From: an uncultured Dysosmobacter sp.
GTDB lineage: Bacteria > Bacillota > Clostridia > Oscillospirales > Oscillospiraceae
Reading direction: 5' to 3'
Assembly (NCBI GenBank): GCA_934563745.1
Contig: CAKTHE010000009.1
Location: 1-64,000, forward strand
Length of the DNA stretch: 64,000 nt
The notes below the pieces were generated by a model. That model worked only from the letters and a program-made list of their open reading frames with translations, made no database searches and was not told the DNA's origin. Positions 49,884-58,951 of this stretch are shown here, one piece after another. Both the position numbers and the translations under genes were made by a program. Each line of letters starts with the position of its first letter. The first letter of the stretch is position 1.

Positions 49884-51311
49884 ATGACGTTACTTAAATG
49901 GGTTAAGTACATTGACTCACTTGTCTGGGGGCCCGTGATGCTGGTCCTGTTGGTAGGCACCGGCATTTTTCTGACCCTGCGCACCAGATTTCTCCCCTGG
50001 CGCAACCTGGGCTACGCGCTGCGCAGCGTTTTAAGTAAGGAGGCCCGTTCCAAAGAACACGGGGACGGAGACGTGTCCCCCTTCTCCGCTTTGATGACGG
50101 CCCTGGCCTCCACCATCGGCACCGGCAACATCGTGGGCGTGGCCACCGCGCTGGTCTCCGGCGGTCCCGGCGCTCTGGTCTGGATGGAGCTGTCCGCCCT
50201 GTTCGGGATCTCCTCCAAGTTTTCCGAGTGCATGCTCTCGGTGAAATACCGGGAGGTAAACGCCCGGGGTGAGATGTCCGGCGGCCCCATGTACGTAATG
50301 AAAAACGCGTTCCCCTGGAAACGCTTCGGAGCCTTTTTGGGTGGGATGTTCGCCCTGTTCGCCATGGTGGCCTCCTTCGGCATCGGCGACATGACGCAGG
50401 CCAACTCCATCGCCGGCTCCCTGAAGTCCGCCTTTTCCGTGCCGCCGGCCATCACTGGCGCCGTTTTGACCGTTTTGACGCTGATCATCATTCTCGGCGG
50501 GATCCAAAGCATCTCCAAAATCGCCTCCCTGATCGTTCCGCTCATGGCCGTGCTGTATCTGGGCTCCGGCCTGGCCGTGATCATCGGCAACGCCTCCGCG
50601 CTGCCCAATGCCATTGTCACCATGTTCCGCATGGCCTTCTCCGTGGAGGCTGTCTCCGGCGGCGTGGTCGGCTCCATCACCGCATCCATGGTGGATGCCG
50701 CCCGCTACGGTGTGGCGCGGGGCTGCTTTTCCAATGAGGCGGGCTTAGGCTCCGCCCCCATCACCGCCGCCTCCGCCTCCTCCAGCCGTCCTGTACAGCA
50801 GGGCTACATCAACATGACCGGCACCTTTTTTGACACGCTGGTCATCTGCACCGTAACCGGCCTGGTCATCTGCTCATCCGGCGTGCTGGGCACAGTGGAT
50901 CCCGCCACCGGCAAGCTGGTGGACGGCGCGGCGCTGACCATTCTGGCGTTCCGCTCGGTCCTGGGCGAGGCCGGCGCGATTTTGGTGACGGTGTGCGTGA
51001 CTCTGTTCGCCTTTTCCACCATCCTCGGCTGGGAATACAACGGAGAGAAATCCTTCGAATATCTCTTCGGGCCCCGCTTTGTCATGGTTTACCGGCTGGT
51101 CTACGCATTGGTGGTCTATCTGGGCGCCACGCAGGAGCTGGACCTGATCTGGGGCATTTCCGATATTTTCAATGCCCTGATGGCCATTCCCAACCTGCTG
51201 TCCCTGCTGCTGCTCTCCGGCGTCGTATCCCGGGAGATCCGGGCCTTTGAGCCCCTGATTGCCCTCCAGCGCAAAGCCTGGCAGGAAAACCGCCGCAGCG
51301 GAAAGCGCTGA
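49884..51311 (+). CDS. Alanine/glycine:cation symporter (AGCS family)
   Basis: This sodium-coupled amino-acid importer has 475 residues and about eleven membrane segments. Family signatures are MTALASTIGTGNIVGVATAL, GGPMYVMKNAF, the substrate motif GCFSNEAGLGSAPITAA and GYINMTGTFFDTLVICTVTGLVI. It reads as a single gene between hairpins. Alanine, glycine or D-alanine are the likely substrates. D-Ala would fit spore or wall physiology, but this is inference. Confidence 0.93.
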   Translation: MTLLKWVKYIDSLVWGPVMLVLLVGTGIFLTLRTRFLPWRNLGYALRSVLSKEARSKEHGDGDVSPFSALMTALASTIGTGNIVGVATALVSGGPGALVWMELSALFGISSKFSECMLSVKYREVNARGEMSGGPMYVMKNAFPWKRFGAFLGGMFALFAMVASFGIGDMTQANSIAGSLKSAFSVPPAITGAVLTVLTLIIILGGIQSISKIASLIVPLMAVLYLGSGLAVIIGNASALPNAIVTMFRMAFSVEAVSGGVVGSITASMVDAARYGVARGCFSNEAGLGSAPITAASASSSRPVQQGYINMTGTFFDTLVICTVTGLVICSSGVLGTVDPATGKLVDGAALTILAFRSVLGEAGAILVTVCVTLFAFSTILGWEYNGEKSFEYLFGPRFVMVYRLVYALVVYLGATQELDLIWGISDIFNALMAIPNLLSLLLLSGVVSREIRAFEPLIALQRKAWQENRRSGKR

Positions 51312-51324
51312 CCGTTTTCTTTTA

Positions 51325-51364
51325 TTTACACGCGCAGGGACTGCCCTGCGCGTGTAAATTTTTT
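51325..51364 (+). terminator. Terminator after the symporter
   Basis: TTTACACGCGCAGGG / CCCTGCGCGTGTAAA, loop ACTG, then TTTTTT. A perfect 15-bp stem. Confidence 0.92.
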
Positions 51365-51373
51365 GTGACGCGG

Positions 51374-51401
51374 TTGCATTTTCTCTTTAAAATGGTATTC
51401 T
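51374..51401 (+). promoter_or_regulatory. Promoter of the COG0523 pair
   Basis: TTGCAT (51374-51379), 16 bases, TATTCT (51396-51401), 41 bases before the start codon. No Zur-like palindrome was seen. Confidence 0.55.
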
Positions 51402-51442
51402 ATAGGATGGCTTTGAAATTTTATAGCAAAGGACTTGATCGT

Positions 51443-52618
51443 ATGACGAAAATTGACATTATTTCCGGTTTCCTGGGCGCCGGCAAAACCACGCTGATCA
51501 AAAAGCTTCTGGCCGAAGCCTATCAGGGTGAAAAGCTGGTCCTGATCGAAAACGAATTCGGCGAGATCAGCATTGACGGCGGATTTTTAAAGGACTCCGG
51601 CGTACAGATCTCGGAAATGTCCTCGGGCTGCATCTGCTGCTCCCTGGTGGGCGACTTCGGCCGGGCCTTGAAGGATGTGCAAAAGCAGTTTGCCCCGGAC
51701 CGGATCCTGATCGAACCCTCCGGCGTCGGCAAGCTTTCAGACGTGGTCATTGCCGTGCAGAACACCATTGCCGAAGATCCGGAGTTGAGCCTCAACAGCT
51801 TTGTCACCGTGGCCGATGCCTCCAAGGTCAAAGTTTATATGAAGAACTTCGGCGAGTTTTACAACAATCAGGTGGAAAGCGCCGGTGCCATCATTCTCTC
51901 CCGTACCCAGAAGCTGACCCCGGAAAAGCTCTCTGCCGCCGTGGCCATGCTGCGGGAGAAGAATCCCACCGCCCCCATCATCACCACGCCCTGGGATCAG
52001 CTGGACGGCAAAACCATCCGCTCTGCAATGGAGGGGGTCTCTCTGGCCGATGAGATGCTGGCTAAAATGCGTGCCGAGCACGAGGCCGATGAGGCGGAGC
52101 ACGAGCATGAGCATGAGCATGAGCACGATCATGACCACGACCATGACCACGACCATGACCATGACCATGACCACGACCATGACCACGACCATGACCACGA
52201 CCATGACCACGACCATGACCACGACCATGACCACGACCACGACCATGACCACGACCATGACCACGACCACGACCATGACCACGACCACGACCACGACCAC
52301 GCATGCGGCTGCCACGATCACGAGCATCATCACCATCATCATGCCGACGAGGTGTTCACCAGCTGGGGCGTTGAGACCACGAAGAGCTTTACTCCGGAGG
52401 CCATTGAGGCGATTCTCGCTCGGCTGGATTCCGGCGCTTACGGCAAGATCCTCCGGGCCAAGGGCATTGTTCCCACCGGCGACGGCAGCTGGATCAACTT
52501 CGACTATGTGCCGGAGGAACACGACGTGCGCAAGGGTCCTGCCGATTATACCGGCCGGCTGTGCGTCATCGGCTCGGAGCTGAAAGAGGACGGTCTGAAG
52601 GAGCTGTTCGGAATCTGA
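51443..52618 (+). CDS. CobW/COG0523 GTPase with long Asp-His repeat
   Basis: This G3E metallochaperone-type GTPase has 391 residues. Walker A is GFLGAGKTT (9-17), the metal motif C63-I-C65-C66 is present, and EPSGVG follows. Residues 229-286 are 29 unbroken Asp-His dipeptides, preceded by Glu-His pairs and followed by ACGCHDHEHHHHHH, an exceptional metal-binding tract. The CobW C-terminal domain (TSWGVETTKSFTPEAIEAIL onward) is intact. The likely role is storing or delivering zinc, nickel or cobalt. The start at 51443 lies after the promoter. A second COG0523 protein follows 44 bases later. Confidence 0.92.
   Translation: MTKIDIISGFLGAGKTTLIKKLLAEAYQGEKLVLIENEFGEISIDGGFLKDSGVQISEMSSGCICCSLVGDFGRALKDVQKQFAPDRILIEPSGVGKLSDVVIAVQNTIAEDPELSLNSFVTVADASKVKVYMKNFGEFYNNQVESAGAIILSRTQKLTPEKLSAAVAMLREKNPTAPIITTPWDQLDGKTIRSAMEGVSLADEMLAKMRAEHEADEAEHEHEHEHEHDHDHDHDHDHDHDHDHDHDHDHDHDHDHDHDHDHDHDHDHDHDHDHDHDHDHDHDHDHACGCHDHEHHHHHHADEVFTSWGVETTKSFTPEAIEAILARLDSGAYGKILRAKGIVPTGDGSWINFDYVPEEHDVRKGPADYTGRLCVIGSELKEDGLKELFGI
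52127..52300 (+). repeat. Asp-His codon tandem repeat (6/12-bp units)
   Basis: Fifty-eight codons alternate Asp and His without a break (units GACCAC and GACCAT mixed, many forming a 12-bp GACCACGACCAT period). The protein repeat is perfect, while the wobble base of His varies, so there is selection at the protein level on top of slippage. Confidence 0.95.
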
Positions 52619-52662
52619 ATCCGGCGCAGCCGTAATCAGCAATCATTGGAAGGATAAAAAAT

Positions 52663-53592
52663 ATGGATATTCCCGTTTACCTGGTCGTCGGCTTTTTGGA
52701 CGCCGGCAAGACCAATTTCATCAACGGCATTCTGGAAGACGGCTTCGCCCGTAAGGACCGGACGCTGCTGCTCTGCTGTGAGGAGGGCGAAGAGGAATAC
52801 GAGTCCAATGCCCTGGACAACGTCACGGTCGTCACCGTGGATGAAGAGTCCCAGTTGACCTGCTCGTTCCTGAAGGAATGCGAAAAAAAATATCAGCCCA
52901 AACAGGTGCTGATCGAGTACAACGGCATGTGGCAAATGGAACGCCTTTACAGAGAAGTTCTGCCGGCCAATTGGGTCCTCTATCAGATCATGTCCTTTGT
53001 CCAGGCGGAAACCTTTGATCTCTATGCCAAAAACATGGGACAGCTGATGATGGAGAAGATCACCAACGCAGATCTTCTGGTCTTCAACCGCTGCACGCCG
53101 GAGCTGCGGGATTCCCTGCGCCGGCGGAATCTGCGCATGGTCAACCGTCGGGCTGAGATCTACCTGGAAAACACCGACGGCTCCAGTGAAAATTATCTGA
53201 CCGGGGATGAGTGCCCCTTCGATCTGAGCAAGGAGCCCATCGACATTCCGGATGACGATTTTGGCGTCTGGTATGTGGATGTAATGGACCATCCGGACCG
53301 CTACAGCGGCAAGCTGGTGCATATGAAGCTGATTATGTGCCACTCCAAGAAGTTCCCCGGCGTGCACTGTCCCGGCCGCTTTGCGATGGTCTGCTGCGAA
53401 AACGACGTGCAGTTCCTGGGACTCATCGCCCGGGGCGACGGGCTGGACCAGTACGCCAACCGGGATTGGATCGAAGTGACCGCCAAGATGAGCGTAGAAA
53501 AGCACAAGGCTTATAAGGGCAAGGGCCCCGTGATGAATATTCTCTCCATCGCCCCCTGCGAAAAGCCTGCCCAGGAAGTTGTCACATTCTGA
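52663..53592 (+). CDS. COG0523-like GTPase fused to a YcgQ/DUF1980-like domain
   Basis: This protein of 309 residues has an N-terminal G3E GTPase-like domain with Walker A VGFLDAGKTN (about 9-18), but the CxCC metal motif is replaced by LLCCEEGEEEYE. The C-terminal ~100 residues (YSGKLVHMKLIMCHSKKFPG, FAMVCCENDVQFLGLIARGD) resemble the TIGR03943/YcgQ domain, which normally pairs with a DUF318 permease. No permease is nearby. It is the second gene of the pair and ends at a strong terminator. Confidence 0.75.
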   Translation: MDIPVYLVVGFLDAGKTNFINGILEDGFARKDRTLLLCCEEGEEEYESNALDNVTVVTVDEESQLTCSFLKECEKKYQPKQVLIEYNGMWQMERLYREVLPANWVLYQIMSFVQAETFDLYAKNMGQLMMEKITNADLLVFNRCTPELRDSLRRRNLRMVNRRAEIYLENTDGSSENYLTGDECPFDLSKEPIDIPDDDFGVWYVDVMDHPDRYSGKLVHMKLIMCHSKKFPGVHCPGRFAMVCCENDVQFLGLIARGDGLDQYANRDWIEVTAKMSVEKHKAYKGKGPVMNILSIAPCEKPAQEVVTF

Positions 53593-53613
53593 TCCTCTTC
53601 GTTATCATTCGTC

Positions 53614-53652
53614 AAAAAAGTACTCTCTGTTTTCACAGAGAGTACTTTTTTC
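53614..53652. terminator. Strong bidirectional terminator
   Basis: AAAAAAGTACTCTCTGT, loop TTTC, ACAGAGAGTACTTTTTT: a 17-bp perfect stem with an A-run and a U-run. Confidence 0.95.
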
Positions 53653-53868
53653 TTCGGGTTTAACCCCCTCGCTGCCTCTTTTTCGGAACGGCAGGTCCCT
53701 TCCCTGTTTCCGTCGTCCGCTGTCTGCTCGTCTGCCGCGCTTCTTCTGCTTTGGCTGCGCAGTGCCCGCTCGCGCCGCGGCAGCACCCGATTCTCGCCAT
53801 AATTCGATACAAATCGTATTTTGTCCACAAAAATATACAAAATGTATCACCCTGTTTCCCGCCATGTC
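53653..53868. other. Intergenic gap, no gene recognised
   Basis: 216 bases between the terminator and the next promoter. Open frames cross it on both strands, but none has a ribosome site, family match or suitable promoter. It turns AT-rich at the right end. Confidence 0.5.
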
Positions 53869-53896
53869 TTGCATTTTTTTGCCGGATCCATATAAT
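53869..53896 (+). promoter_or_regulatory. Promoter of the LtaS-like gene
   Basis: TTGCAT (53869-53874), 16 bases, TATAAT (53891-53896). This places the true start of the next gene downstream, at the TTG at 53933. Confidence 0.65.
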
Positions 53897-53932
53897 AAGA
53901 AGTATTCCTGTTTCCGGAAAGGATCTGCTGTT

Positions 53933-55834
53933 TTGAAAGGATCAAATCACCTTCTTCCCCGAAAAGAGCTTCCGCTGTGGGGCGCCCTTCTGGCCGCCGT
54001 TTTGCTCAGCGGTGCCGTCACGCTGCTGTGCCTGTGGATCCAGCCCAACTCCCTGCGGGCGGTCCTGCGGATTTTCCGTGCCCAGCCCCTGCTCGTTGTT
54101 CTAAACGCCCTGCCCATCGGTCTGGTAATCCTGGGGCTGAGCTTTTTGCTGCGCAACGTGTTTGCCGCCGCCGGGATCGCGGCGGCAGCCTGCGCGCTGC
54201 TGTCCGCTGCAAACCGGATCAAGCTGGAGGTACGGGACGAACCGGTCTTTCCCCGGGATTTCGCCCTGCTCAAGGAGGTAGGCAGCGCCATGGGCGCCTA
54301 CTCCATTCGCTGGCCCTGGGGGATCCTGGCGGTCATTCTCGGCATCACCGCGCTTCTGCTGCTGCTGGGCCGGATCTTCCGGCTGCGGCCCTTTGCCCGC
54401 AGCCGGAAGATCGACTGGGCCGTCCGCCTGGCCGGCCTGGCCGGAAGCCTGCTCTGCCTGGTCTCGCTGACGCTCACGGTGTACGCCTCCAACGATCTTT
54501 ATAACGCGTTTCAGGTCTCCAACGCCTATTACGTCCCCTCCGTTTTCAACGAGCTGGGATTTCCTTACTGCTTCATGCATCAGTTCACCACGTACACGGT
54601 GGATAAGCCTCAGGGCTACAGCCGCGCCCAGGCAGAATCCTGGGAAATCGGCAACGCCCCCGGCCAGGGCCGTCCCGTTCACGTCATCATGGTGATGAAC
54701 GAAGCCTTTTCCGATCTTTCGGACAGCGACGCCTTTGCATACTCCGCCGCGGATGACCCGCTGCCCAATCTGCATGCCCTGCAGCAGGATACACATTGTA
54801 TCTCCGGCCATGTGGTGGTCCCCGGCTTTGCCGGCGGCACCGCCAATACGGAATTCGATGTGCTGACCGGAATGCAGACCAACGCTCTTTCCGCCACCAC
54901 CACGTCTGCATTCCGGGCTGTAAACCGGAACTTGGACAGCGTGCTTCGGGTCTTTGACGGCGATGGATACCACACCGCCTTCTACCACCCCGGCGACGCC
55001 TGGTTCTATAACCGCGAAAACGTCTATCGCTGGCTGGGCGCACAGGAAACCGAATTTGCCGAGGATATGGACGCGCTTGCCTATAAGGGCCGCTGGGTCA
55101 CGGATGCTTACATGGCCGATTATATTGAACAGAAATTTGCCCGGGCTCTGGAGGAGGGGCAGCTGCTGTGCAGCTACACCACCACCATCCAAAACCACAT
55201 GTCTTACACCGCGGATAAGTACGGGGCCGATCACACATACGCGGACGTCCCCCTGCAGGTCGACGTTTCCGACTCTGCCCGCAGCATGCTGCAGGTCTAT
55301 CTGGAGGGCGCCCGGGATGCGGACGCCATGCTGGGGCGCCTGCGGGACTTCTTTGCCGGGCAGACGGAGCCGGTGGTTCTGGTCTTCTGGGGTGACCACC
55401 TGCCCTATCTGGGTGACAACCAGCAGGTTTATCGGGAGCTGGGCTCCGATGTGGCCGCGGAAGAGGATGCGCGTGCCGACCGGTTCAGCCCGTATGAAAC
55501 ACCCTATATCATCTGGGCCAACGACGCAGCCGCCCAGGCGCTGAACTGGACGGAAACCGTCGCCGCTCTGGATCTTCCGGAGGATGGCGACCTGAGCGCC
55601 TGCTATCTGGGCAGCCTGATTCTGGAGCTGACCGGACGCAGAACGGAGAGCCCCTGGTTCTCTTATCTGAGTCAGCTGCGCCGTCAGCTTCCGGTGATCC
55701 AGCGTGCGGATTGCCGCACGGCAAGCGGCGCAACCGTAAAGATCGACACGCTGCCTCAAGAGCAGCAGGACCTGATCTCTAAGCTGCGTTGCTGGAGCTA
55801 CTACAAACTCAAGGTCAAGGATGTGAACGGATAA
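53933..55834 (+). CDS. LtaS-like membrane phosphoglycerol transferase
   Basis: This alkaline-phosphatase-superfamily enzyme has 633 residues. Its five N-terminal membrane helices (about 10-190) anchor an extracellular sulfatase-like domain. The catalytic threonine is Thr303 in GGTANTEFDVLTG, and the metal glutamate is in IMVMNEAFSDLSD. WFYNRENVYRWLG and VFWGDHLPYLGDN complete the metal site. The family polymerises or transfers glycerol phosphate onto lipid or glycan (lipoteichoic-acid-like polymers). The TTG start has GGAAAGGA upstream. It couples to the next gene through a TAATG overlap. Confidence 0.88.
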   Translation: MKGSNHLLPRKELPLWGALLAAVLLSGAVTLLCLWIQPNSLRAVLRIFRAQPLLVVLNALPIGLVILGLSFLLRNVFAAAGIAAAACALLSAANRIKLEVRDEPVFPRDFALLKEVGSAMGAYSIRWPWGILAVILGITALLLLLGRIFRLRPFARSRKIDWAVRLAGLAGSLLCLVSLTLTVYASNDLYNAFQVSNAYYVPSVFNELGFPYCFMHQFTTYTVDKPQGYSRAQAESWEIGNAPGQGRPVHVIMVMNEAFSDLSDSDAFAYSAADDPLPNLHALQQDTHCISGHVVVPGFAGGTANTEFDVLTGMQTNALSATTTSAFRAVNRNLDSVLRVFDGDGYHTAFYHPGDAWFYNRENVYRWLGAQETEFAEDMDALAYKGRWVTDAYMADYIEQKFARALEEGQLLCSYTTTIQNHMSYTADKYGADHTYADVPLQVDVSDSARSMLQVYLEGARDADAMLGRLRDFFAGQTEPVVLVFWGDHLPYLGDNQQVYRELGSDVAAEEDARADRFSPYETPYIIWANDAAAQALNWTETVAALDLPEDGDLSACYLGSLILELTGRRTESPWFSYLSQLRRQLPVIQRADCRTASGATVKIDTLPQEQQDLISKLRCWSYYKLKVKDVNG

Positions 55835-56352
55835 TGCGGGAAACTTCCCGGCGCATGGCCGTGTGCGGGCTTTTGTGCGCCCTTGCGGTCGTGCTGATGC
55901 TTCTGGGCGGCGTGATCCCTCTGGCCGTGTACGCCTGTCCGATCCTGGTCATGGCGGTCCTGCTGCCCATTCAAGAACAGTATGGGGCCCGGGCGGCCCT
56001 GGCCGCCTGGGCTGCCGTTTCCGTGCTGTCCGCTCTGCTGGTCCCGCAGACAGAGCAAACCTGCGTCTATGTGTTTTTAGGCTGGTATCCAGCACTGCAG
56101 CCCCAGCTGGACCGGCTGCGTCAGCCAGTTCGCTTTTTAGGTAAACTGCTTTTGTTTAACGGCGCTGCGGCGGCCCTCTATTTCTTTGTTCTTCGGATCC
56201 TGGGCCTTGCCGAGGCCGCGGAGGACTTCTCCGGCCTCAGCCGCACCATGCTGGCCCTGACGGTGCTGCTGGGCAATCTGGTCTTCTTTCTGACGGATCA
56301 GCTGCTGCGCCGCCTGCGTCTGCAAAAGCCCTGGAAGCGATTTTTAAAGTGA
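55834..56352 (+). CDS. Small multi-pass membrane protein
   Basis: This 172-residue protein has about five hydrophobic segments, the first being MAVCGLLCALAVVLMLLGGVIP after a short RR lead. The shape resembles ECF-type S components or MPN527-like membrane proteins, but I cannot assign a ligand. The start codon shares one base with the stop of the LtaS-like gene (TAATG), so translation is coupled. A role beside the phosphoglycerol transferase is possible. Confidence 0.7.
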   Translation: MRETSRRMAVCGLLCALAVVLMLLGGVIPLAVYACPILVMAVLLPIQEQYGARAALAAWAAVSVLSALLVPQTEQTCVYVFLGWYPALQPQLDRLRQPVRFLGKLLLFNGAAAALYFFVLRILGLAEAAEDFSGLSRTMLALTVLLGNLVFFLTDQLLRRLRLQKPWKRFLK

Positions 56353-56367
56353 ACCTCTGGATGTGTC

Positions 56368-56404
56368 AAAACAGGAGGCGCCGGATCGGCGCCTCCTGTT
56401 TTTC
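56368..56404. terminator. Bidirectional terminator
   Basis: AAACAGGAGGCGCCG / CGGCGCCTCCTGTTTTT hairpin. It serves the membrane-protein gene and the convergent HD-GYP gene. Confidence 0.92.
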
Positions 56405-56407
56405 TTC

Positions 56408-58951
56408 TCAATCTTGGTGGACCTGCGGCGACAGCGGCATCTCGCGGCTGCGCACCAGCTGAACAAACAGCTCTGCCAGCCGGGGATCAAACTGGGTTCC
56501 CCGGCCCTTTAAAATCTCCTGCACCGCATATTCCAGCGGCAGACCCCGCCGGTACGGGCGGTCCGTGGTCATTGCGTCAAATACATCCGCAACCGACAGG
56601 CAGCGGGCCGAAATAGGGATCTCCTCCCCTGCAATTCCCCGGGGATAGCCCTTTCCATCCCAGCGCTCGTGATGTCCAAGCACCGCCGGGATCACATAGT
56701 CCACCTCCGGCAGGTGGCGCACCATATCAATGGAATTGTTGACATGACTTTTCATGCACGCATACTCTTCATCCGTCAGCTTTCCGGATTTATTCAGAAT
56801 ATCCTCCGGAATGCTGATCTTTCCCACATCGTGCAGCAAGCCGCCCAAATAGATCGTGCGGACCTGCTCGTCATTCAGGCCGGCTGCCACAGCCAGGTTG
56901 GCTGCGTAGCGGGCCACATTTTTACTGTGGGCATAAGTATAATGGTCCTTGGCGTCAATGGCTGCCGTCAGAGCCGCGATCATCGCCAGCGTTGTCTGAT
57001 GCTCGCCGTCTCCCCGCTCCACCTGATTGATAATGGCATCCGTCCGCTCCGCCAGACGGTACGGCGGCACCGTTCCTGCGCCGCGGAAAAGCATGATCCG
57101 GTCCTTGCCTCCCTGCTTGGCATTGAAGCAGGCCAGGTCCGCATTGTCCATCAGCTCCTTGGCGCTGGACGCCGCATAGGGTGCCGCGCAGATGCCGATG
57201 CTCACCGTCAGCGGCTTCAGAGCATGGCCCTCAGGCGTGTCGTTGATGGCCGTCACCCGGCGCATGATCTCTTCCGCCGTCACGCGGGCACTGCGGGCAT
57301 CCTGGTGCGGCAGCAGGACTGCAAACACCTTCCCGCTGGTACGGAACACCGTTCCGCTGGCCCCCACGCATTGGCTGATCACTTCGCAAATCTGCCGCAG
57401 CGCCTGGTCGCCGGCCTTCACGCCGTAGAGCTGGTTGTAGAGCTTAAAATCGTCCACATCCACCAGGATCAGTGCCAAAGAGTCCTGCCGGCACTGCTGG
57501 AACAGCCGATCCTGCTGCTCAATAAAATAGCGGTAGTTGTACGCGCCGGTCAGCGAGTCGATCCGCGCCTCCCGGAACATCTTTTCATAAAGGCCTGCGT
57601 TTTTTATAGCGATCGAAGCGATGGATGTCACCGTCTCCAAAAAGCCCGTTTCCACATAGCTGTACGGCCGGTTATGGTCCTTTGCAGCGATCAGCACCAG
57701 ACCGATCACCCGCGCGCCATCCTTCAAAGCCACCATGCAATCGATATTCAGCCGACGCAGCAGACTCTTTTCCGCTTCCCAGACGGAGAGGTACAGGGGA
57801 CTTCTGCGGAATTCGCTGGTGATCAGATAGGGTTCCTGATCCCGCAGGTAGGCAACATGCGGGCTGTCCTGTGGAATGGAGAAAGACAGTGAGGCCAAGG
57901 GCTGCGCCGAGTATTTTGCCCGATAGGCCCCCTCCTCCAGCAGGCAGACATACACCTGCTCCGTGGGCAGCTCCGACTGGATGACGCCCGTCAGCTTCTT
58001 CATGATCTCCAGGGTATCCAGAGTCTGGGAAATCTCAGAGGAAAACTGCTTTAAAAGCTTATCCTGCTGCTCTTCCCGAGTAAAGAGCGCATCCGTCAGC
58101 CGGCGGGTCAGGGCATAGGTCAAAAACAGCGCGCCGGACAAAAGCAGCGCCACCACGATCGTGGCCGCCTGAAGATTCATGGCAAAGGCCCGCAGCAGAA
58201 AATCCTCCAGCGGGGTAATCACATACGCCGCGCAGAGCGCGCAGATCAAAGCCAGCACCAAAATCAGCAGGCTGCGGGACATAACCAGGGTCATCCGGAA
58301 CATACGTTTTTTATACAGGGCAAACAGCATCAGCCCCGCAAACACCACGCCGCCCAGGGCATCATAAGGGAACGTATTGCCCGGGATGCCGATCTGCAGC
58401 ATATTTCCGATCACCAGGCACACACCGCCGGCAATGACCAGCAGCAGCCCCGGCGAATGGATGCCCCGCTCCCGTACGACCTGCCGCACCAGGTGGACCA
58501 TGTAGATCACCAGCGCCGCATGGATCGCGCAGGCAATTAAAATATGCCAATTGAAGGTATAGAGGAACACCGTCCCCTCTTCGGTCATCTGCGGCACGGG
58601 GGGCGCCAGCAAAAACTCCGTCGCCGTCAGCACCAGGTCCAAAAGCGTCAGCAGGGCCCAGACCACCGTCATGACCGGTTCTTTCCGATGGGCAAAGCAT
58701 AGAAGGAACAGATAAAAAAGCCAGCCCACGGAAAAAAGTGCCATTAGGGATACCTTGAACCAGAACCCGACGCCCGGCCACATCTGCAGCCGCATCAGAA
58801 TCGATCCGGTCATCCAGAGCACACAGTCCGCCAGCAGCGCCAGAAACATCCAGATCTCCGGCGTTTTTTTCGCCGCCAGCAAAGTTGCCGTCAGCAGGGC
58901 AAAGCAGCACAGCGCCGTAATGTTGACGGACAGGAAAGGAATTCCGCTCAC
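56408..58951 (-). CDS. 7TM-GAF-degenerate GGDEF-HD-GYP receptor
   Basis: This membrane sensor has 847 residues. Its N-terminal 7TM (histidine-kinase-type) module spans about 5-290. A GAF domain lies near 310-460. The GGDEF domain (about 475-620, DSLTGAYNYRYFI) has its active site changed to RTSGKVFAVLL, so it is probably not a cyclase. An HD-GYP domain (about 645-830) has LLHDVGKISIP and HHERWDGKGYP intact, so it should hydrolyse cyclic dinucleotides. The start is a GTG overlapping the GH3 stop by four bases, behind GGGAGGGG. Confidence 0.9.
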   Translation of the reverse strand: MSGIPFLSVNITALCCFALLTATLLAAKKTPEIWMFLALLADCVLWMTGSILMRLQMWPGVGFWFKVSLMALFSVGWLFYLFLLCFAHRKEPVMTVVWALLTLLDLVLTATEFLLAPPVPQMTEEGTVFLYTFNWHILIACAIHAALVIYMVHLVRQVVRERGIHSPGLLLVIAGGVCLVIGNMLQIGIPGNTFPYDALGGVVFAGLMLFALYKKRMFRMTLVMSRSLLILVLALICALCAAYVITPLEDFLLRAFAMNLQAATIVVALLLSGALFLTYALTRRLTDALFTREEQQDKLLKQFSSEISQTLDTLEIMKKLTGVIQSELPTEQVYVCLLEEGAYRAKYSAQPLASLSFSIPQDSPHVAYLRDQEPYLITSEFRRSPLYLSVWEAEKSLLRRLNIDCMVALKDGARVIGLVLIAAKDHNRPYSYVETGFLETVTSIASIAIKNAGLYEKMFREARIDSLTGAYNYRYFIEQQDRLFQQCRQDSLALILVDVDDFKLYNQLYGVKAGDQALRQICEVISQCVGASGTVFRTSGKVFAVLLPHQDARSARVTAEEIMRRVTAINDTPEGHALKPLTVSIGICAAPYAASSAKELMDNADLACFNAKQGGKDRIMLFRGAGTVPPYRLAERTDAIINQVERGDGEHQTTLAMIAALTAAIDAKDHYTYAHSKNVARYAANLAVAAGLNDEQVRTIYLGGLLHDVGKISIPEDILNKSGKLTDEEYACMKSHVNNSIDMVRHLPEVDYVIPAVLGHHERWDGKGYPRGIAGEEIPISARCLSVADVFDAMTTDRPYRRGLPLEYAVQEILKGRGTQFDPRLAELFVQLVRSREMPLSPQVHQD

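Noticed and set aside
52062..52304. Repeat tract in the COG0523 gene read as a CRISPR-like or low-complexity RNA element
   Set aside because: The units are 6/12 bp with no spacers and stay perfectly in frame as Asp-His codons, so it is a coding repeat.
53605..53874. Basic 89-codon minus-strand frame in the gap before the LtaS-like gene
   Set aside because: No ribosome site or promoter; it runs through a strong terminator and overlaps the plus-strand promoter region.
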